Assembly (NCBI RefSeq): GCF_014648175.1
Contig: NZ_BMQP01000052.1
Span: 1 to 57,929, forward strand
DNA: 57,929 bases
Reading direction: 5' to 3'
Source of the DNA: Planobispora rosea
Lineage (GTDB): Bacteria; Actinomycetota; Actinomycetes; Streptosporangiales; Streptosporangiaceae
Shown here: piece after piece, positions 52,974-57,929 of the stretch
How positions within the stretch are numbered: the first letter of the stretch is position 1
How the letters are laid out: each line of letters starts with the position of its first letter
Program-made: the position numbers and the translations under genes
Notes under the pieces: generated by a model
Told to the model about the DNA's origin: nothing
Database searches by the model: none
What the model saw: the letters and a program-made list of their open reading frames with translations, nothing else

Positions 52974-55349
52974 TCAGCACAGCTGGACGCCGATGAGGCA
53001 GGTGTCGTCGTCGGTGTCGGAGTTGCTGTGGGTGAGCAGGTGATCGAGGCGGTGCTCCAGCGTGCCCCCACGGTGCGAGGCCGTGCGCAGGAGCTGCTCC
53101 TGTGACTGGTGCAGGGCGAGGTCGCGCCGTTCGATCAGGCCGTCGGTGTACATCAGCAGGATGTCGCCCGGCTCGAGCTGGATCTGGGCCTCTTCGTACT
53201 CGGCGTCGGAGAGGGCGCCGAGCAGAAGCCCGCCGATCAGATCCAGTTCGGCCGCGTCGTCCTGCCGGATCAGGATGGGCGGCAGGTGCCCGGCCCTGGC
53301 CCAGCGCAGGATGCGGGTCTCCGGGTCGTACAACGCGCAGACGGCCGTGGCCGTCACGTTCTCGGTCAGGTGATGGGTGACCATGTTCAGCCAGGTCAGC
53401 AGCTGTCCCGGACCCGCACCGGTGGCCGCCAGGCCGCGCAGCGCGTTGCGCAGGACGACCATGCCGGTCGCCGCCTCGATGCCGTGCCCGGCGACGTCGC
53501 CCAGCGACAGCAGGACCTGCTTGGAGGGCAGGACGACGGCGTCGTACCAGTCGCCGCCGACCAGGTGCTCCTGCTCCGCCGGCCGGTAACGGACGGCGAT
53601 GTTCAGGTCGAAGGCCTCCAGCGGCCCCCGGCTGGGCGGCATGATCGCCTGCTGCAGCTGCAGGGCCAGCCTGTTGCGCTCGGCGGCCTGCTCCTCGGTG
53701 TGGGCGAGCTGGTCGCGGGTGGCGGCCAGGGCCACCTCGGTCCAGTGCTGTGCGGAGATGTCCTGGTAGGCGCCCCGGATCGCCAGCAGACGCCGGTCGG
53801 GGGACAGGACGGGCTCGGCGATGATTCTGATGTGCCGGGCGATGCCGTCGGGCCGCTGCAGCCGGAACGCGATCGAGGCCGGCCGGCGGTGGTGCAGCAG
53901 GCTGCGCAGGAAGCGGCCGATGGCGTTGGCGTCGTCCGGGTGCGCGTGCTCGGACAGCCGCTCCAGCGGGATCGGCGGCTGGCCGGGGTCCATGCCGTAG
54001 AGGGCGTAGAGCTGGCTGTTCCAGATGATGTCCCCGGTGAGGGCGTTCTCCTCGAAACCGCCGATGCGGCCCAGGCGCTGGGCGTGCTGCAGCAGGTTGG
54101 CCAGCCGTACGGTCTCGTCCTGCACGCGCCAGACGAGCAATACGCTGTCGCCGTGCCGGGTGATGCTCACCGTGGCGACGCTGTCCAGCGGCACCTGGTC
54201 CACGAGCGCGGTGATGGTCATCTGGTCGGCCCGGTACGGCTCGCCGGTGGCGTGCACTCGCTCGATCTTGGAGAAGAGCCCGCTGTCCTCGGCGGCCAGG
54301 GGGTAGGCCTCCAGCAGCAGGGCGCCGTTGACGGCGCCGACGGGCCGGCCTGCCGGGTCGACGAAGTGGGGGTTGGTGTGGCTGATACGGAAATCGATCA
54401 GCTTGCCGTCGTGGTCCAGGTGGGGGCGGAGGATCAGCGCGGCGTCCGGCAGGCAGTCGGCGAGGCCTGTCAGCTCGTCCAGGGCGGTGCCGTGATCGCT
54501 GCCCGCGGGCAGGTCGAGGGTGTGCGCGCACAGCTCGGCCAGCGCCTCGATCTGCTTGGTGACCTGGGGCGGCTGTGGTTCGAGCGGCCGCGCCCAGCCG
54601 ATCTCCAGCACTCCCAGGATCCGGCCGCCGGTGCCCGCCGGAACGACCACCCGCCCGCCGTCCGGCGCCGCGCGCATCCCGATCGAGGGCAGGCCGACGT
54701 CCGACAACGCCCGGATCCAGACGGCCCGCTGCTCGTCCAGGGCTCGCCGGGCGGGTGTCGCCACGCCGGGCGGGACGTACCGCCACTGGCGCGCCTCCAC
54801 CTCGCTGAAACCGGCGTGTCCGGCCAGCGTGAGGGAGGTGTCCGAACCGGCCATCCAGATGGCGACGGCCGTGGCGTCCAGCGGGGTGAGGGCGTGCTCC
54901 AGCAGCGACTGGGCCACCGCCGGCACGTCCGTCGCCTTGAGCATGCTGTTCTCGGCGGTGCGCAGCCGCACCGCCACACCGGCCGCCTCCGGCGCGCCGT
55001 GCGCGGAACGCGCCGCGTTCAGGAAGTCGTGGGCAGCCTGGCTGATCTTGTCGTGGGTCGCCTGGTTGATGATGTCGGCGGCCAGCTCCAGCCGGCTCAC
55101 CCCGGCCTGGTCCGCGAGTGCGGCGAGCTGGTGTTCGGCCGCGGTGAGCCCGCACTGCAGCCGCTCGATCAGGATTCCCTTGGCCACCTCGATCAGCGCG
55201 CGCCCCTCGGCGGCGCGCTGGGCGCGCTCGACCTCCTGGCGCAGACGCTCGATGGTGGCCGCCAGCCGCCCCACGTTGCTCCCCGCCGCGGGATGGCCGG
55301 GCAGGGCGGATACGACCGGGACGGCCAGGTGGTGCGATGGGCTCTGCAC
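52974..55349 (-). CDS. ANTAR-GAF-PAS-PP2C multidomain phosphatase
   Basis: A 791-aa cytoplasmic signalling protein. Residues 30-100 resemble an ANTAR domain (AAEGRALIEVAKGILIERLQ and LADQAGVSRLELAADIINQA), an RNA-binding module usually at the end of a response regulator. A GAF domain follows (about 120-270, including ATPARRALDEQRAVWIRALS), then PAS-like segments (RIGGFEENALTGDIIWNSQL and ARHIRIIAEPVLSPDRRLLA). The C-terminal SpoIIE/PP2C domain starts near 560: LVGGDWYDAVVLPSKQVLLS, LGDVAGHGIEAATGMVVLRN, MYTDGLIERRDL, SDTDDDTCLIGVQL. The GTG start has AAGGAG upstream. It is directly downstream of the hybrid kinase and probably cotranscribed. Confidence 0.88.
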   Translation of the reverse strand: MQSPSHHLAVPVVSALPGHPAAGSNVGRLAATIERLRQEVERAQRAAEGRALIEVAKGILIERLQCGLTAAEHQLAALADQAGVSRLELAADIINQATHDKISQAAHDFLNAARSAHGAPEAAGVAVRLRTAENSMLKATDVPAVAQSLLEHALTPLDATAVAIWMAGSDTSLTLAGHAGFSEVEARQWRYVPPGVATPARRALDEQRAVWIRALSDVGLPSIGMRAAPDGGRVVVPAGTGGRILGVLEIGWARPLEPQPPQVTKQIEALAELCAHTLDLPAGSDHGTALDELTGLADCLPDAALILRPHLDHDGKLIDFRISHTNPHFVDPAGRPVGAVNGALLLEAYPLAAEDSGLFSKIERVHATGEPYRADQMTITALVDQVPLDSVATVSITRHGDSVLLVWRVQDETVRLANLLQHAQRLGRIGGFEENALTGDIIWNSQLYALYGMDPGQPPIPLERLSEHAHPDDANAIGRFLRSLLHHRRPASIAFRLQRPDGIARHIRIIAEPVLSPDRRLLAIRGAYQDISAQHWTEVALAATRDQLAHTEEQAAERNRLALQLQQAIMPPSRGPLEAFDLNIAVRYRPAEQEHLVGGDWYDAVVLPSKQVLLSLGDVAGHGIEAATGMVVLRNALRGLAATGAGPGQLLTWLNMVTHHLTENVTATAVCALYDPETRILRWARAGHLPPILIRQDDAAELDLIGGLLLGALSDAEYEEAQIQLEPGDILLMYTDGLIERRDLALHQSQEQLLRTASHRGGTLEHRLDHLLTHSNSDTDDDTCLIGVQLC

Positions 55350-55403
55350 GTGACTACTCCTTGCCGGTGGGCCGTGTCCTCCGCGGGCGGAACGGGTTGG
55401 GCG

Positions 55404-57929
55404 TCAGGCGTTGAGCCACTGGCGGATCCGTCCGATGAGGTGGTCGGCGTCGACGGGCTTGGTCACGTAGTCGCTGGCCCCGGCGGCGATGCTCTTCTCC
55501 TGGTCACCCGGCATGGCCTTGGCCGTCACCATGATGATCGGCAACTCGGCGTACTGCGGCATGGCCCGTACGGCCGTCGTGGCGGCGTAGCCGTCCATCT
55601 CCGGCATCATCACGTCCATCAGGACCAGGTCGGTCTCGGGGTGGGCGACCAGTGTGTCGATGCCCTGACGGCCGTTCTCGGCGTGCAGCACGTTGACACC
55701 GTGGATCTCCAGCATGCTGGTCAGCGCGAGCAGGTTGCGGGTGTCGTCGTCGACGACCAGCACGGTGCGGCCGGCCAGTGAGCTCTGGCCCTCCTCCAGC
55801 ACGGGTACCACCTCCGCCGCCGCCTCCGACCTGATCAGCGGCACGACGTCGCCGGGCTGGTCGGCGCTGAGGTGCAGGGCGATGCGCTCCCGCAGCTCGT
55901 CCAGGCTGAACAGCAGCTCCAGGGGGCGGTCCTGGATGCGGGACAGCAGCCGCCGTTCCTGCTGCGGGTTGATCCGCCAGTTGCTGTAGCCCAGCACCGG
56001 GACCGCCGCCAGGGCGGGGTCGCCGTCCATCGCCTCCAGCAGCTGGTACGCCGCCAGCTCGGGCAGGTCCAGGTCGAGCACGATGCAGTGGCACGGCTCT
56101 GTTGCCAGCAGGGCTGCGGCCTCCTGCCCTCCCGCGGCGGTGACCAGCTCGATCGTCTCGCTCGTGCCCGACAGCTCGGTCACGGCGCTCTCGGCCACCA
56201 GGGACAGCAACCCGCCGACCCGCTGTTCGATCACCAGCAGCCGGCGCGGCTGCACCGCGGACGAGGCGGGTGTGTGCGCCTTCACGGACTCGTCGTGCCG
56301 CGCCGCCTGCGGGTCGGCCGCGGACGGCTCGGCGGCCGCCGCGCGCTCCTCGAAATCGGGGTGCGCGACCGGCAGGTACAGGGTGAAGGCGCTGCCCTGG
56401 CCGGGCGTGCTCTGCGCGGTGATCGCGCCGCCCAGCAGGTGGGCGATCTCCCGGCTGATCGACAGGCCCAGGCCGGTACCGCCGTACTTACGGCTGGTGG
56501 TCCCGTCGGCCTGCTGGAACGCCCCGAAGATCATCTCCAGCTGCTGCTCCTCGATGCCGATGCCGGTGTCGACCACCCGTAGCGCGATGGCGGCGCCGTT
56601 GGCGCGCACCGAGGGGGGCATCTCGGCCTGGCCGGCGGGCTCGATGCGCAGCTCCACGCTTCCGGACTCGGTGAACTTGACCGCGTTGGACAGCAGGTTG
56701 CGCAGCACCTGGCGGAGCCGGGAGTCGTCGGTGAGCAGCTCCGCCGGGACGCCGGGCGCGGTGACGACCTGGAAGTTCAGGCTCTTCTGGGTGGTCATCG
56801 GCCGGAAGGTGGCCTCGACGTAGTCCAGCAGGCGGCGCAGCGGCACCCACTCGGGGCTGATGTCCATCTTGCCGGCCTCGACCTTGGACAGGTCGAGGAT
56901 GTCGTTGATCAGCTGCAGCAGGTCCGACCCGGCCGAGTGGATGATCCCGGCGTACTCCACCTGCTTGGGTGTGAGGTTGCGGGTGTGGTTCTGGGCGAGC
57001 AGCTGGGCGAGGATGAGCAGGGAGTTGAGCGGGGTGCGCAGCTCGTGGCTCATGTTGGCCAGGAACTCGCTCTTGTACTTGGAGGCCAGGGCGAGCTGCT
57101 GGGCGCGGTCCTCCAGTTCCTGGCGCGCCTGCTCGATCTCCAGGTTCTTGGCCTCGATGTCCTGGTTCTGCCGGACCAGCAGGGTGGCCTTCTCTTCCAG
57201 CTCGGCGTTGGAGCGCTGCAGTTCCTCCTGCTGGCTCTGCAGCTCCTCCGAGCGCGCCTGCAGCTCGGCGGCCAGCCGCTGTGACTCCTTCAGCAGCTCG
57301 TCGGTGCGGGAGTTGGCCACGATCGTGTTGAGGTTGACCCCGATCGTCTCCATGAGCTGCTCCAGGAACGCCCGGTGCACCGGCGTGAACGCCTGCACCG
57401 AGGCCAGCTCGATCACGCCGAGGACCTGTTCCTCGACCACGACGGGCAGCACGATGAGGGAGGCGGGTTCGATCTTGCCGAGTCCGGAGTCGATGGTGAT
57501 GACACCGGAGGGGAGGTCCTCGGTCAGGGCGATCGTCCTGCGGCTGCGGGCTGCCTGACCGATCAGCGCCTCGCCCATCTTGAACCGGACCGGCCGGTCC
57601 GCGTCGGCCGGGTATCCGTAGGCGCTGATGAGCTTCAGCTCACTCTCCTCGGCCAGGAAGAACGCCCCGTACTGGGCGCGCACGAGCGGGGCCAGCTCGT
57701 TCATCACCAGCTCGGCCACCACCGTCAGGTCCCGGTGCCCCTGCATCAGCCCGGACATGCGGGCCAGGTTGGACTTGAGCCAGTCCTGCTGCTCGTTGGC
57801 CAGGGTGGTCTCGCGCAGCGACTTCACCATCGAGTTGATGTTGTCCTTGAGGTCCGCCAGCTCACCCTCGGCGTCGACGGTGATGGAGCGGGTCAGGTCG
57901 CCCGAGGTCACCGCGCTGGTCACCTCGGC
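55404..57929 (-). CDS. Hybrid sensor histidine kinase (HAMP-GAF-HisKA-HATPase-REC-REC), N-terminus outside window
   Basis: The visible 841 residues belong to a larger kinase whose 5' end is cut off; the edge reads through a HAMP-type unit (GDLTRSITVDAEGELADLKD). Then come a GAF domain (AELVMNELAPLVRAQYGAFF, IELASVQAFTPVHRAFLEQL), a long Glu/Gln-rich coiled coil, HisKA with FLANMSHELRTPLNSLLILA, and HATPase with NLLSNAVKFTESG, VVDTGIGIEEQQL and GTGLGLSISREIAHLLGG. A degenerate receiver (IVLDLDLPELAAYQLLEAMD) precedes an intact one (VLVVDDDTRNLLALTSMLEI, LVLMDVMMPEMDGYAAT, SDYVTKPVDADHLI). Repeated HAMP units upstream are expected from relatives. Confidence 0.92.
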   Translation of the reverse strand, partial: AEVTSAVTSGDLTRSITVDAEGELADLKDNINSMVKSLRETTLANEQQDWLKSNLARMSGLMQGHRDLTVVAELVMNELAPLVRAQYGAFFLAEESELKLISAYGYPADADRPVRFKMGEALIGQAARSRRTIALTEDLPSGVITIDSGLGKIEPASLIVLPVVVEEQVLGVIELASVQAFTPVHRAFLEQLMETIGVNLNTIVANSRTDELLKESQRLAAELQARSEELQSQQEELQRSNAELEEKATLLVRQNQDIEAKNLEIEQARQELEDRAQQLALASKYKSEFLANMSHELRTPLNSLLILAQLLAQNHTRNLTPKQVEYAGIIHSAGSDLLQLINDILDLSKVEAGKMDISPEWVPLRRLLDYVEATFRPMTTQKSLNFQVVTAPGVPAELLTDDSRLRQVLRNLLSNAVKFTESGSVELRIEPAGQAEMPPSVRANGAAIALRVVDTGIGIEEQQLEMIFGAFQQADGTTSRKYGGTGLGLSISREIAHLLGGAITAQSTPGQGSAFTLYLPVAHPDFEERAAAAEPSAADPQAARHDESVKAHTPASSAVQPRRLLVIEQRVGGLLSLVAESAVTELSGTSETIELVTAAGGQEAAALLATEPCHCIVLDLDLPELAAYQLLEAMDGDPALAAVPVLGYSNWRINPQQERRLLSRIQDRPLELLFSLDELRERIALHLSADQPGDVVPLIRSEAAAEVVPVLEEGQSSLAGRTVLVVDDDTRNLLALTSMLEIHGVNVLHAENGRQGIDTLVAHPETDLVLMDVMMPEMDGYAATTAVRAMPQYAELPIIMVTAKAMPGDQEKSIAAGASDYVTKPVDADHLIGRIRQWLNA

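Overview
This is a high-GC actinomycete chromosome segment with GC-rich third codon positions and many GTG starts. It carries a WhiB protein, RbpA, F420-type flavin/deazaflavin enzymes, a SigR-type promoter and Lnt next to a polyprenol-phosphate mannosyltransferase. Overall style suggests the Streptosporangiales (Streptosporangium or Nonomuraea-like); that placement is inference, not a database match. There is no phage, transposase, rRNA, tRNA or CRISPR array, so this is core plus lightly accessory chromosome.

Region 1 (1-17.5 kb) is dominated by corrin-ring synthesis: cobN on the minus strand behind a cobalamin riboswitch, divergent cobG-cobH-cobIJ, then cobK, cbiD, and, after a three-gene interruption (MerR, DUF6194, small secreted protein), cobM and cobL. 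cobL is translationally coupled to a PPOX/F420 protein resembling mycobacterial Rv2074. Together these take precorrin-2 to hydrogenobyrinate and insert cobalt, with CbiD standing where CobF would be expected. Nucleotide-loop genes and the CobS/CobT-type chelatase partners are not in the window.

Region 2 (17.7-30.4 kb) holds topoisomerase IB, a WhiB protein, a hotdog-like protein, a glycerophosphodiesterase, an MFS carrier, rbpA with a SigR-type promoter, a snapalysin-like protease, SRPBCC, FxsA, the lnt-ppm pair, a 475-nt non-coding gap with a possible small RNA, and a HelD-type RNA polymerase-recycling ATPase that seems to use an ATT start.

Region 3 (30.6-34.2 kb) is a compact chitosan/glucosamine-type operon (ROK regulator, GH4 glycosidase, BadF-type kinase) under a 17-bp palindrome. 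The identical palindrome occurs once more in the window, upstream of the small secreted protein at 14.05-14.36 kb.

Region 4 (34.2-57.9 kb) is regulatory and accessory: DUF5713, an Lsr2-like/DUF6461 protein, TetR-ferredoxin-P450, an ECF sigma factor with a C-terminal sensor-like domain, Lrp, a kinase/degenerate-kinase/response-regulator set, a PP2C phosphatase with a STAS protein lacking the phosphorylatable serine, a secreted beta-propeller, a DUF6493-like giant, acyl-CoA dehydrogenase, M24 peptidase, two SpoIIE phosphatases (one ANTAR-GAF-PAS-PP2C), a 5'-3' exonuclease and a hybrid histidine kinase cut by the window end. Short tandem repeats cluster at gene ends, and a REP-like dispersed element occurs three times.
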